DNA of 64,000 bases from Hoplostethus atlanticus (Eukaryota > Chordata > Actinopteri > Trachichthyiformes > Trachichthyidae): positions 4,272,001 through 4,336,000 of the forward strand of contig JAXDDX010000012.1 of NCBI GenBank assembly GCA_034670405.1, read 5' to 3'. The position numbers and the translations under genes are program-made. How positions within the stretch are numbered: the first letter of the stretch is position 1; the number at the start of each line of letters is the position of its first letter. Below the pieces are notes generated by a model. That model did no database searches, was not told where the DNA came from, and worked only from the letters and a program-made list of their open reading frames with translations. Shown here piece after piece: positions 1-43,300 of this stretch.

Positions 1-50
1 AAAGCTGAAATTAAGAGTCTCATGCTCTACCGACTGAGCCAAAGCTGGGG
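1..50 (-). repeat. tRNA-Lys-like fragment (tRNA-derived repeat head), cut by the window edge
   Basis: Read on the minus strand, this edge segment contains an A-box/D-arm block (GGCTCAGTCGGTAGAGC) followed by GACTCTTAAT, which is the D-arm to anticodon-loop order of tRNA-Lys(CUU). The acceptor-side bases (CCAGCTTTG) do not look like a normal tRNA-Lys acceptor stem, so I read it as a tRNA-derived SINE head or pseudo-tRNA. The T-arm would lie outside the window and cannot be checked. A related block occurs at about 59640-59712. Confidence 0.5.
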
Positions 51-2049
51 AGGGTGTGAGGGAGAATGGGAGGGAGACAGCTCAAGGGCCTGCCTCTTCT
101 TCTTCTAGCATCTAGATATCCAGAAAGCCAAGATCCCATGTGATCAGTGGAGTGGATCAGTTCCCTCTTGTCAGATTGACAAGACTTCCCTGTTGTGTCG
201 CAACAGGAAGGTACGGAGTTGTTGAGGAGAGAGGGATACAGCTTGAAGCTCTGCTTGTCTTCTGTTGTCAAGTGAGCAACTTTCTGTTTAGGTAGCCAAC
301 TCTCCAGGTGATTATTTAAATTATTCTTTCCTACTAATAAGAATGGCAAGACATTTTATTTTAAATACTTTAACTTTAGGTTGTTTAATGCCAAAGCATT
401 GTACACAATAGCCCTACAAAGAGTAACCAGCATCATGATTAAATCCAGGAAATAACCCAGCCCCCCTCTACTTACTTTACTGGTATTACTGTGGTATGTT
501 ATATCATCAGAAGGTGTTGAAACATATTGCATATGAAAGTAAGTATGTAACACAGTGTAATACAGCACAGCGTGATACAAATGATTCTGATAATACATCA
601 AGTGGGTGTGCAGGTGGGTGTGTTGCTGTGGTGGTTGGCTTGGCTGCTTTGTGCTTGTATAGTGATATAGATGGATAACAGTGGCCTTGATAGCATGGTC
701 CTGATGGTGTTAGGGTTCAGATTCCCACTGCAAAAAAGGCATACACACACAGTACTTATGAGGCACTTTGGCTAAAAATATCCACCAAGTGGCATCTGGT
801 TAACGTGATAGTAGCCCTGCTTCAACATATTCTCTGCCTACTATCAGAGAATGTAAGCAAACTGCAGTATCGTTGTATCGTTGATTGTCTCATCACTATC
901 TGTGAGCATTTGATGGTAGGAATCCTATGTGTGGTTAGATGACTGCTTTATAAGCTCCATCATATCTGCAGCTGATGCTTTTAGCCACATGACACAGCAA
1001 GCCTTCTCTCACCACCCTGATAATTTGCAAGCTTAGCGGCTAGGAAGCATGAATGACACTCTCTCCACTCCTATTTGTCTAGTTATGCTCATATGATGTG
1101 AAGAGCTTACAAGCCAGTGTGCTAGTCACTTTGTCACAGTCACAGTGAATAAAGTCATTTTAACCTGCTTGAAGTATTTGCATGGTTTGCCACATAGGAC
1201 AGAATATGGAGTACAGTGGCAAACCAGGTCACCCACATTTCACCCACTCACTGTTGTTTGGTCAGCGCACGATGGTTATCATCTCACTAAAGTTTGCTAG
1301 ATGAAGATTCAGAGCCGACTGAATCAACCCTACCAATTCAGCTCACACACATTCTTTAGTAGCACTGCCAAAATCTTTTACTCATTTTTTCCTCCTTTCT
1401 CTTTCCTTGCTTTTTCTGTCACCATCTCTCCTGCCTTTATCTCTCTCATGCATACAGACAGAGTGGGGTAGAGACTTGATGTGCGAGAGGCAATTAATAT
1501 CATTGCTGAAGCTCTGGCCAGGCACCATGTAGTTCTGGACCGGCTTCTACTGGCTGCCTGTTCATAACTCTCTGCCCTTCATTAAGCTCTGTGTGTGTCT
1601 GCAAGCATGTGGTTATGTGCATGTGTATACAAGTGTGTGTGTGGGTGTGTCTCAGCATTGGAACAGATTGCAGAACTCATGCTTCAGTGTTTGTCCGCGA
1701 GTGTGTTAGTCTTGCATGGCGTACTGGTACTGAAAAAGTAAAGTAACTGCAATACCTTATTTGAGAAACAGTTCTATACTAGGTATTTTCCAGAACCGGT
1801 ATCCTATTTTGTCGTCTTCCATGTCGTCTTGCATACAATTCACACTCACTAATGTACGTCCTTGTAAAATCCTGTTTATTTACACACAGATTAAGTTTGC
1901 ATTAAATTTAACTTGCTCTAGCTGATAACCATATGCTCTGTTTCTACAACTATATGACCTTCAAAAGAACAAGGCTATTTGATTTATACAAGTTGTATTG
2001 AGGACATGTTGGAATGCGTGTACGTGTGAGATAAGAGAGAGCTTAGAGC

Positions 2050-2135
2050 TGTGTGTGTGTGTGTGTGTGTGTCTGTGTGTGTCTGTGTGTCTGTGTGTGT
2101 CTGTGTGTGTCTGTGTGTGTCTGTGTGTGTCTGTG
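2050..2135. repeat. (GT)n microsatellite interrupted by CTGTG units
   Basis: Simple repeat of GT dinucleotides with regular single C interruptions, giving GTGTGTCT-type units. Reading frames across it are artefacts of the repeat. Confidence 0.9.
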
Positions 2136-2541
2136 TCTCCTTCCCAGCAGGAGTGCATTAAAGAGATGACAGTCTGAAGTGTCAGACCTGTCTCAGTCTA
2201 GCCAGGGGCACAAAACTGAAAGGTCAGCTTGGAAGAAATACGTGTTTTTTCAAATATCACACACACAAACACAAAAGACACGCATACCTGCTCCCACACT
2301 TACATCCTTTAAAGTACAGGTTCTCTCACTCACACACACACAGTCACTCCCTGATATGCCACATGGATTACAGAAACATAGCAAATATCCTCAGATCAGT
2401 TGAAAAAAGGGGTTAGGAAAGGTCGATAGAACAGCCAATGAACAAACACACTGTCTCGCTGTACAGTCACAGGACTGAGTGTTTGTTTGTGTGTGTGCTT
2501 TGTGAGGTTGCACAGTCAGGCGGATTAAACATGTGACGCGT

Positions 2542-2543
<2 letters not shown>

Positions 2544-2592
<49 letters not shown>
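2544..2592. repeat. (CA)n microsatellite
   Basis: About 24 uninterrupted CA units. A second, shorter CA tract with CTCCCACA interruptions follows at about 2864-2920. Confidence 0.9.
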
Positions 2593-2595
<3 letters not shown>

Positions 2596-3534
2596 GGATC
2601 TGCATTAACTTGAAAAACAATTGAAATTGTAATATTGACTTGTAATTTCATTTCATTTCATCTTGCAAGTTGCAAGATATTGTGCAGAATCCCTGACATA
2701 CAAATCAAGTTGAAAGTCAGACAATGCTAAGTTCTAAATAAATCAAGTATTAGCATACTATGTTAGTTTTCTATCCAAAATAGTTTTTGCTAAAAGCTAA
2801 ATTTAATCGAAAAAGCAACATTCAGCAAAGTAAACACATTTTATTCTGTGTCAACATCAAGGAACACACACACACACACACACACACACTCTCCCACACA
2901 CACTCCCACACACACTCCCAAGGCACTGTTTCCCCCACTCCCAAGGCAAAAGGAAGTACCCTTCCTGGGGTAACCACATAAATAAAATATATAACTACTT
3001 TCAGTGTGTCAGGTCAAACATATTAACTAGGGTTCAGATTTTATAAATTCACCAAACATTATACCCATAAACGCTATTAAATAACATAGTCTGCACCACC
3101 AACATTGATTTTTAAGTAATTTTTCTCTCAACACAGTGACTGCTCTTTGGCTCTATAGGGCAGAGCAAGTCATAGGTAAGAAGTCTTCAGGCTAACTAGG
3201 CCATATGCTACAGTTGGCTTGACCTGCTACTTGATGTCAGAGAACAAATAGACCTCTCTCACTTGTATTTGCAGAGAGAGAGGTGGAGGAAAGCTAACAC
3301 CATTGGCTAAGCTATCAGGGTAGCCTAGCTCAGTGAAATAGGAGCATGAGTATGCGAATGTCTCAACTGTATCCATTGTTTGGGTGTGCAATAAACATTC
3401 CTATACCCAGACATAGGGTTGTGCATCGTGGGTAAACTAGTCTATGGAGGCAATTAAAGGAGACACCTAGATCCAAATTTCAGATTCCAGATTCTGCAGT
3501 TGTTGTTTTTTATTATTTCACGTACAGTGTGTGA

Positions 3535-3712
3535 AAGCCACTCTTGTCAGCAAACCTCCAGCTTGCAGAAGTTTCCTTGAGCAAGACACTGAATCCCTAC
3601 CAGCTCCTGGGGTGCTGTTCCCTAGCTGGTCCTGCTCTCTGAACACCTTGTGGAGAGGACCAAGTTAAAAGAGAATTTCGTACAGAGATCAATAAGGTAT
3701 CACATTATTAAT
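3535..3712 (+). repeat. SINE-like body (V-SINE-type core and LINE-like tail), 5' truncated
   Basis: The segment TTCCTTGAGCAAGACACTGA followed by a 'GGGGTGCTG' block and a tail reading AATTTCGTACAGAGATCAAT resembles the conserved core and tail of fish V-SINE-type elements as I remember them. I see no tRNA-like A/B boxes upstream, so the copy appears 5' truncated. It ends about 95 bp before relch exon 3806-3895. Confidence 0.5.
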
Positions 3713-3805
3713 ATCTGTTAGATGGTTGACATTGCATTTGTCTGTATGGCCATGTGTTTGATGTATCCCAGGCTAACTGCTGTCTGTCTGTCTGTCTCTG
3801 TTCAG

Positions 3806-35296
<31,491 letters not shown>

Positions 35297-35389
35297 TCAT
35301 AAGATTGACTGCCCACCGCACCTATCCCATGAGCCTCTGCACTCTTTGGGACCACCCCGGGGCCATAGTCATAGGGGAGCGTCTCATCT

Positions 35390-35567
35390 CACTGGAAAAA
35401 AATGATATACTATATGCATCGGTTCCACTTAAAATCACGAGAAAACCAGGTGCATTGGGTATTTGTAATCAAAGACTGAAGGTTCACTGTAAGGTGTTAT
35501 ATGACTTAAAATATCCAGTACAGCTTATTTGAGATTTTAAGTTGAACCACAAGATTTTTTTACAGTG
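35390..35567. mobile_element. MITE inside the relch 3' UTR, 178 bp
   Basis: Left end CACTGGAAAAAAATG and right end AAGATTTTTTTACAGTG are inverted repeats. Subterminal blocks GGTTCCACTTAAAATC and GATTTTAAGTTGAACC also pair. This matches the CACTGTAAAAA ... GTTCAACTTAAAA MITE type that is very common in fish genomes. Transcribed, it would give a long imperfect hairpin in the relch mRNA. The superfamily is not assigned. Confidence 0.75.
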
Positions 35568-36641
35568 AAGGCTGAGGTTTTCTCCTCTGCTCGTCTCCTT
35601 TCCTTGATTCTGAATCATGATGGAAGCATTGTCAAGGAGTAGGGATTTGCTTTTATACATCAGTGTTGTTAACATTGTCATTTCAAGTGAAAGAGGGGAG
35701 ACAAGAGGTAGAAACTAAACAGTATTGAGATTCACCCATCGTGATAACAAGGGACTTGTTTCCTAGACATTTACGAACCCCTATTTCTGAACTCCAAAGT
35801 ATCACCGTTGAACTCGTTTTCAGCCCAGTACTTTTTTTTTTTGTTTGTTTCAGAGGAGCTTCATTTGTCTCTGGGAAACAAAACTCTTAAGTGCTCCCTT
35901 AGGTCTACTGGATTTCATTTAGAGTTTTAAATGAACACCATTTTGGAGCAAAGGGTTCGATGACAGTTGTAGAGTGAGGTTCCATGTTATGGAATTGTAC
36001 AATTGGAACATTTGGGCTCCAAAATGGTGGGCAGTCTGTCAAAAAGGCCCCTGTACAGAACGGTCTGTACAGCTCAGACAGGTATCGCCTACTTGAAGTT
36101 GAAAAAAAATATTGTCTTGCCTTTATTTTGTCAAAGTCTGTCTGTGGTCTTTGTTTTGATAGCTTCTATTTTATAACTTATTTATGTCTTAATGATGAAA
36201 AATCATACTTTATTCCAACCTCCAAAGAAATTTGCACTTCAGTTATTTTGTTCACTTATTTTGTTCTTTATTATATATATATATTTTTTTTTTAATTGAG
36301 AGTTATACTTATATATATATATATATAATAAGGAACATTATCAATACCGTACATTTTTTGTTTATCTGTTTTGGAAGTGTGAAGTTGAAGAGAACATTGA
36401 TCACAAGTCCCTCCCTATCCGTTGCGTCTTGGCTTTCTGTGTTGCAGTGTGTCTGATAATTTCTTTTTTGTTGTTGTTTTTTTTTCTAAAGTGGGTAATC
36501 TGATTCTCGGGTTGTTTTTTTTGTTTTTTTCATTGTTTTGTTTTTGGAAATGCTCTAAGAAAAACAGTAAATAACTATCATACACTGAACTGAAGAGGAT
36601 GGTACCCATATTATGTATATTTGAAATTGGTGTCATGGCGT

Positions 36642-36647
36642 AATAAA
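36642..36647 (+). promoter_or_regulatory. relch: relch poly(A) signal AATAAA
   Basis: Canonical AATAAA about 1.35 kb after the relch stop, followed within about 30 bases by GT-rich sequence (TTCAGTTGTGTACTT), as expected of a 3'-end processing site. Confidence 0.6.
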
Positions 36648-36665
36648 TGATGGAGTTCAGTTGTG

Positions 36666-37760
36666 TACTTAAATATACTTCTTTTTAAGTGTCATTGAAT
36701 GAATGCTCCTGTTGAAGAAGAGACGTTGACTTCTTTCTGTAAATGCATTGTCAAGTTTTAATTGCAGTTCATGGCTCAAAGTGTCGACAGGTGTTGAAGG
36801 CAGTAAAACAAAGCCACCACACACTCCCTCCATCCCATAAGTCCAAGCCTTTGATGTAGTCTATTGTCTGGTTAGTACAACAATCCAAAGTCCAGCTTAT
36901 GGGACATTCCCTACAATTTACCCCAAATAAATGTAGAAATAAAAGTACAGATCTACGATCAGATTGTACTACCTCTACCTAAATCCCTGTAGGAAATGAT
37001 TTGACTTTTAGTAATATGAACTGACTGAATTCATCAAAAAGACAATGGTTTGCAGTCAGACCAGTATCCACCTTACTGGCTTGTAGTGGAATCCAGTATA
37101 TTGATTTCTGTAAGAGATATAAGTAGGTCAGGCCAGGCCCGTGGAGGCACTGTCAATATTGCCACCAATTTAGCAGTTGATGATTATGTGAGTTAACTAA
37201 CACCCTTGATAAAGACAGCATTTCCATATACAGGCTAATATTCAACCAGCGTCACTGATAACTCTCCAGGTGGACAAATAATTGATACACTTCAGGACTG
37301 GAAACGAGGGGCATGGCAGCATTTGAAAGGGGTGAATGTGTGTGTGTTTGTCCTCCCTTTCCTTTGTAGGTGTGTGTGTATGTGTTCCAGAGACACAGGT
37401 GTCTGATGTGGGTAATTTGCATTAGGAGTGAAAAGTTATGGTGTGGTTCTTCGTGTTAAAACAACCCGTCGTTTGCCAAGACCCTTGCAGGGCAAACTGC
37501 GGTGAAGGTTGACTTTTCAACATGGGTGTGTGTGATCATGCAAATATGTGTGCTGTTGGCATTTTAAGGAACCTCCATTTTAATAACCAGAGGTATGATG
37601 CTGATTTACCTTCACTACCCACAAATAAATAAGTACGGAGATGGTTCAACCAAGAAGTCTGAATCTATGCCTGCATGAAGGAGGAACCCCAGAGTAGAAT
37701 TTGTGTTCTTGTATGTCAGTTTGCATGTGCACTGCATGCACGTCTGGGTGTGAATCTGCA

Positions 37761-37798
<38 letters not shown>

Positions 37799-38160
37799 TG
37801 CGTGCGTAGAAATGGCGTCAACCGGGAGCTCTTACTCATAAGAGTGACTTGGGTGAGTCACAGATCAAGTCTGTTTCCAAAGCAAGCAGCAGAAATGCAG
37901 TTCCAAGCCTAAAACCACCGGAACATGGTGGCTAAGCTTTAATGTTGTTATTCTCCTCTGTTCTGTGTGTGTGAGAGAGAGAGAGAGTGTGTGTGTGTGC
38001 ATGTGAGTGCCATGTGCATATTTTTTATACTGTGTGTGTGTGTTTGTGTTTTTCAGTGCGTTGAAGGGATACTGCACGTAACCCTTGAAGCTGCAACCAA
38101 AAACATGGTGCCAAAACTTTACTTCTATGGAATGAGTGGGGGCTTTATTAATGGAAACCA

Positions 38161-38203
<43 letters not shown>

Positions 38204-39840
38204 TGGAGTAGGCCTACTTCATGAACTTGCAATGAGTGATGCTAAGCAACACAACCCGCATGCACACACAGCTACACAATCTCTGCTCTGGCCCAGGTCA
38301 TTTGAAGTGTGATGCTCATAAAACAGTATGGCTTCTGCCTGCATTAGACCTCAGTCGCTCTGTTGTTTACATCAAAACAAGCTGCCTGGTAACTTCTGTT
38401 TGTGATTAACTTGGGCCATTGGCCACTTCTCTGCATTAAGAATAGGTTACCAGTTAAACTTTGGTGTTTAGTAGTGACCGCTACATGAATGCCAGGGGTG
38501 TGTTCAGAGTCATGCTGAGGTTTTTGATTGCTAAAAGAGTCAAATGTAGCTCTTAATTGCTACTCTGCTAACTGCAGAGGCCCCACCACAAAACAGCCTC
38601 TCTCAGCATGTTTTACAGGAAGGGAAGGAGAGAGAGAGAGAGGACAGAGCTTATTACCTCTACTAGCTCAACCTAAAAAAACTCATTATGCTTCCTCTTA
38701 GTCTTACTCCTTTTAACTCTTCATCAACATTGCAGTCAAGCTAAAGCAAACTAACGCTGTCAAGAGTCCTTCATTTATCCACTTGCATTGATTTTTGCTT
38801 CCATTTCAAGAGCTCCTTTCCCACAAGGAATGATCCTCTAATCTCTCTTCTCCTCTCTCCTCTCCTCTCCTCTCCTCTAATCTCCTCTCTCTTCTTCTCT
38901 CTCCTCTCTTCTCCTCTCCTCTCTTCTTCTCTCTCCTCTCCTCTCCTCTCTTCTCTCTTCTTCTCTCTCCTCTCTTCTTCTCTCTCCTCTCCTCTCTTCT
39001 CTCTTCTTCTCTCTCCTCTCTTCTTCTCTCTCTTCTCTTCTCTTCTCTCCTCCCCTCTCTCTTCTCTTCTCTTCTCTCTCTCCTCTCCTCTCCTCTCCTC
39101 TCCCCTCCTCTCTCCTCTCCTCACCCCTCCTTTATCCATTCAGGGCCCACAGCTGTAATTTAATATTTGCATAACTGTCCTCTTGAGGAGGACCTCCTCT
39201 TCACCTTCACTCCCTCTCTCCCACCTTTCCCTTCTCCCTTCATAATGTGCCATGCAAATTCAGAGGCAAATATGTCCCATGTTTTTTTTTCCTCTCTTTT
39301 ACCTGGGAAAGAAAGAAAAGCTATTTCCTGGAGGCATTTCCCCAGCCGCTGTACTGTTAAATAAATAGGAATCCTGTAGAAGTTCATGACTTCAAAAATG
39401 ATCATGATGATTCCATGACCCACGCTCCAGGAACTGTGCAGTCCTGGGGGTTTCTAGCTCTGGCCTGCTAACTTCAGTGATGTAATGACAAGTGGAGGAA
39501 GGGAACTCAGTGAAAGTGGCCTTTAGTGTGTGGGCTAATACAAATGAGGTGTTGAGGTGCATGCAAACTCTGTCATGATGTCATATCTTACATGTTTTTG
39601 GCCAATGACATGAAAAGTGGCATTGGCTTTGGGCCAGTCAGACAGGAAGTGGATGCATCAGAAATGTGCAATAACAGCATGACCATACTAACTCTATCAA
39701 TGGATGAGGCTTAAATTACTAGGGTAAGGGTAATCTCATATCAGTGGCAACAAATGCAAGTCTAAACTCAAATTTTCCCTTTTACTTTTCTCACTCACTC
39801 ACTGTCTCACACGCACACACACACACAGAGACGGAGAGCA
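36666..39840. other. Intergenic region between relch and tnfrsf11a
   Basis: About 3.2 kb. It holds GT repeats at 37765-37794 and 38163-38201, the long polypyrimidine tract at 38836-39127, and otherwise no gene-like sequence. Its right part should include the tnfrsf11a promoter. Confidence 0.65.
38836..39127. repeat. Polypyrimidine tract of TCTCC/TCTTC units, about 290 bp
   Basis: Nearly pure C/T on the + strand (pure A/G on the other) built from TCTCC, TCTTC and TCTCTTC units, with a few isolated A residues near its left end. Homopurine-homopyrimidine tracts of this length can form intramolecular triplex DNA. It lies about 1.1-1.4 kb upstream of the tnfrsf11a start codon. Confidence 0.93.
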
Positions 39841-40246
39841 GAGCAGAGAGGGAGGACTGAGCCAGGGAGAAAAGGAAGAGGGATGAATTTATTTTTTTAA
39901 ACATATTACGACATGGGAGGAGTTAATCCCTCTCTCAGTCAGTCAGTCAGTTTTTTACAAGCTGTTGCATGCAGCTCCCTCCACAACGCGTGGGTGAGAG
40001 AGGAGAGGAGAGGCGAGGAGAGCACAGGCAGGAACTCCAGTAACCCAACCGGGAATGAAGGCGCAGGAATGCCCAGTGGGACGGCGTGGAGGCTCCGCCA
40101 CATTTACGCAGACGCACGCAAGAAGAAGTGATTTACTGTGAAGAAAACCGAAGAATAACCGGGAAAACTGGGGTGTGCACCGTTATCTTCTCGGCTGGGG
40201 GGAAAAAAAAGTTCGTCCTAGAAATTTGTCTTCATAAACAGCAGAG
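39841..40246 (+). promoter_or_regulatory. tnfrsf11a: Probable tnfrsf11a promoter-proximal region and 5' leader
   Basis: Purine-rich, GC-richer sequence directly upstream of the tnfrsf11a ATG. A T-rich TATTTTTTTAAAC block near 39889 could serve as a core promoter element. If transcription begins there, the leader carries an upstream open frame (39913-40131, 72 codons) that ends 115 bases before the real ATG. The transcription start cannot be fixed from sequence. Confidence 0.4.
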
Positions 40247-40321
40247 ATGAGATTGAACCTTTCCACCAGTTGGATATTCCAAGGCTGGATAACGTGTCTC
40301 CTTTTCACCTTTTGCGCACAG
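40247..40321 (+). other. tnfrsf11a: tnfrsf11a exon 1: signal peptide
   Basis: Encodes [20 protein letters not shown] then TFCAQ: a basic N-terminus and hydrophobic core ending at a small-residue cleavage region. The exon ends at the signal peptide boundary, as is usual in TNFR family genes. The ATG (40247) is in context GCAGAGATGA, with A at -1 and G at -3. Confidence 0.85.
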
Positions 40322-43300
40322 GTAAAAAGATGCTCCTGCTGTTGTGAAGTCCAGTAGTCAGTTTACAGTGATCTTATAGTACTTTATAGTATTATTTTAA
40401 TCTCTCATGGAATCAGTATAATATAGAGTGTTATAACAGTCGTCCTATAGTGTCCTTCTAAAATGTCCTATTAGATTACTATAGCTCTTTTTTCGACAGG
40501 GTCTGTCTAATTGAATTCAAATGGAGACGCAATGCAAAATGAGGTGATTCGTGTTTGTTTATTTTCCTTCAGCAGATCAACAGGGTGATATGTAACCACA
40601 CTCAGACCAGTGTTCAAATGATTTGAATGAACTGTTTTAAGGGAGGGGGGGGGGGGTGAATTTTTAAGGGTGTTTACGCCCGGACACTGAGTGGAAACAG
40701 TTGTGTTTGGTTCGAGTCCACCTCCCCCGGTTTAACCGCAAAAAGCCGCAGGCAGCTGGATGTTCTTCTCCCTTCACCAGGCTCTCATTCCTGGTGGAGC
40801 GGCGCTGGCCAAATGTCTCAGGCACCTCATTAGATGAGAGGTTCCCAAAGTGGGGTGCGGGGACCCCCAGGGGTCCTTGAGGGGGTTCCAAAGATGTACT
40901 CGAGCTATACTTTAATTTCACTTTTATTTCACTCCCTAGAAGTTAGCACAATGAGAGAATGTACAGTGATTGCTTACTCTCCCCACTGCTGTTATCACAA
41001 AAATGGGGGTCTGTGTATCGATTTGGGGACTTTGACATGACTAGTCAGGACTAGACTACAGTAGAAAGAATAAATAATAGAATAGAAGTGTCCAAGTGCA
41101 CAATGGGAAGAGGCATTGAGCACCTTTTCAGCTACAGTTTGTGTGATAGTTCTGTGACATGTTGCAAAGCTTGAGATTTGAGCCTCCAATGCATTAAGCC
41201 TGATTCTATACAACCAGTAGTCACCGCTTGTAGTTGATCCATCGCTTCAGATTTATTGAAGTAAGGAAGTACTGACTAGCCCATGACATGTTGTTGTCCA
41301 TGCTTGCATTGTCTAGTCCAAGAAGCTAACTCTGTCCAGGTGGAGTAGTTTATAAGATGTGGTTGTAGTGGTGGGACTGCTGGGCACCAGTGATCTACCA
41401 CTGTGTGTTTGGCTGTATTACCGTCAGCCAGCATCGTTATGACTTTGACTGGAACAGGCGCTTTCTCTTCCCCATTTTTCTCCCTCCTTTACCGAAATGT
41501 TTTGCAAGAGAGGGCTTGGGAGGGCAATGGGTTGTCCACGCTGAGAGCTGGCGTGTGAACACCACTGTGGAACAATCTTTCATCTCTAATAATCTCTTTT
41601 TTTTGTAGGCTGTCATTTCATGTTATTAATTCAGTCAATGGTAAACAAATGTGAGCAAATACAGACAAGACATCTGGAAAAACTATCTGTTGAAAGGAAG
41701 AAATATTGTCCATCTAATATCTACGGTGACACTGCAAACCTTTGGCTTTGGTCTGGTCTTACTCTGGTCTTGCCATTACTGACTCACATTCTTCCCAAAG
41801 AATTCCCCTTCAGCTTCATGGTTTCAAACCATTCCATCAAATTCATTTCAAACTGGCTGTGTGATATTGAGCAATACAAGATTACTTCAAGATGTTTTAA
41901 GCATAGAATTCATCATGTTATCCTGCATAATCAAAGCTTCATTCAGGCATTAACTTGCTTGCTCACTTACACACCTCTTACACCTCCCACTGGCCATGCA
42001 TGCATCCATCCATCCATCCATCCATCCACAAACCTATGCTTACCTCAGCCTAAGCACAGTAGCATGTTGTCTCAGGCCTGCAGATCCAAAACCTGATTTC
42101 ACCTGGCAGACAACAGAGCATGATAATACAGACAGACAGACAGACAATCTACAGCTATAGTGATGACAACTTGGAGCTTTGTGTGGAGAGAAGGGGAAAA
42201 TAAATAGTTCTGCCTAGTACCATAATAAACCATCCCCACAGAGTTATGGCAGTATAACTATTGGTTTTGAATGTTTAACTTACTGTATCTGTTCTTGCTT
42301 TGTAATGGTAATCCTCGAGTTCCTTGTTGTTTTTTTGATTTGGCAACATCTTTGGTGCTAAGCGATCATTGCTGTGGTGTTTTTGCACTGCACTTCCCAG
42401 CGATCACTTGGCAGTCACACAGCGGGGCCTGTACTGTGATGTCTTTTTATTTTTTTTGATTTTCTATTGTTGAGGTTTCAGTTTCTGTGGGTAGCACTCT
42501 TTTCTTTGTCTTTTCAGTCATGGTGGTTATCACTGCTCATGCTAAGTACCCAGTTCTTATATTATTTCTCACTTTTTGTTCTATTTTTTTTTGCTGCCGC
42601 TGCTTGAAATATTAAATGGATCACTTCCTGTGTACCAGAGGATTATTCCCGGGAAAGACCTACCCATCACTGGGCTTAGAAGGGCTTTGAAAGTTTTGAA
42701 AGTACTAAACTAAAACATACAGCCTATTTATTGGGTGAAGAGGTAAACCAATTTCTGCCTCTTTCACAAAAAAAGCAGCATTAGTGCAAAAGGTGCTTCG
42801 AAAGAATTGTTTTTATGGCATTGAAAAGTTATGAATCAGAGGTCCAATCATTACACAAAGATTCAATTGTTGTGGAAACACCCAAGGAGCTAAAAGTTGT
42901 TTCTCTTGGCTCGGCGCCAATGGCTGCTGTGGCAGTTATGCAAATCCTCTTGTAGTCTGACAGCAAGTGGAATGCATCTTGCATCGTGCTGCTGTTCGAT
43001 AGGGTTCACAGAACTGCTGATAGATGATAGAAAGAAAATAATACAAAAATGCAGGAAGAAAAGAATAAAAAAGTGCGAGTATTATTGGATATCACTCGAA
43101 CAACAGGACACAAGAACATTCTCCTCTTTCTCTTTTCTCTGCATCTCTCTATCCATCTCTCCATGTTTCCTTCTTTGCTTTCTGACTCTTCTTTCTATAG
43201 TGTCTGTTACACACAGACACACACAAACTCACACGAAAACAACCATATAGCCGAATCCATACAGTAGATAAAGTTAGCTTTGAGGTTGGATGTTTTATCC

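Larger units (their letters stand above)
51..3805. other. Presumed relch intron 1 (no coding exon seen)
   Basis: No exon of relch or any other recognisable gene was found here. The first recognisable coding exon starts at 3806 in the middle of the conserved RELCH sequence, so this stretch is probably the 3' part of the intron after the LisH-bearing exon, which must be further left. It holds GT/CA microsatellites (2050-2135, 2544-2592, 2864-2920) and a SINE-like body near 3535-3712. The rest looks like plain AT-rich intron. Confidence 0.6.
35297..36665 (+). other. relch: relch 3' UTR
   Basis: Sequence from the TGA to just past the AATAAA at 36642-36647. It contains a MITE (35390-35567), T-rich runs and an AT-microsatellite at about 36270-36330. 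The end is inferred from the poly(A) signal; cleavage is expected 10-30 bases after it. Confidence 0.65.

Noticed and set aside
38771-39139. 122-codon Arg/Glu-rich minus-strand frame
   Set aside because: Translation of the polypurine strand of the TCTCC/TCTTC tract; no start context or conserved domain.
41620-42096. 158-codon plus-strand frame in tnfrsf11a intron 1
   Set aside because: It runs into a CATC microsatellite and has no recognisable domain or splice context; likely chance.
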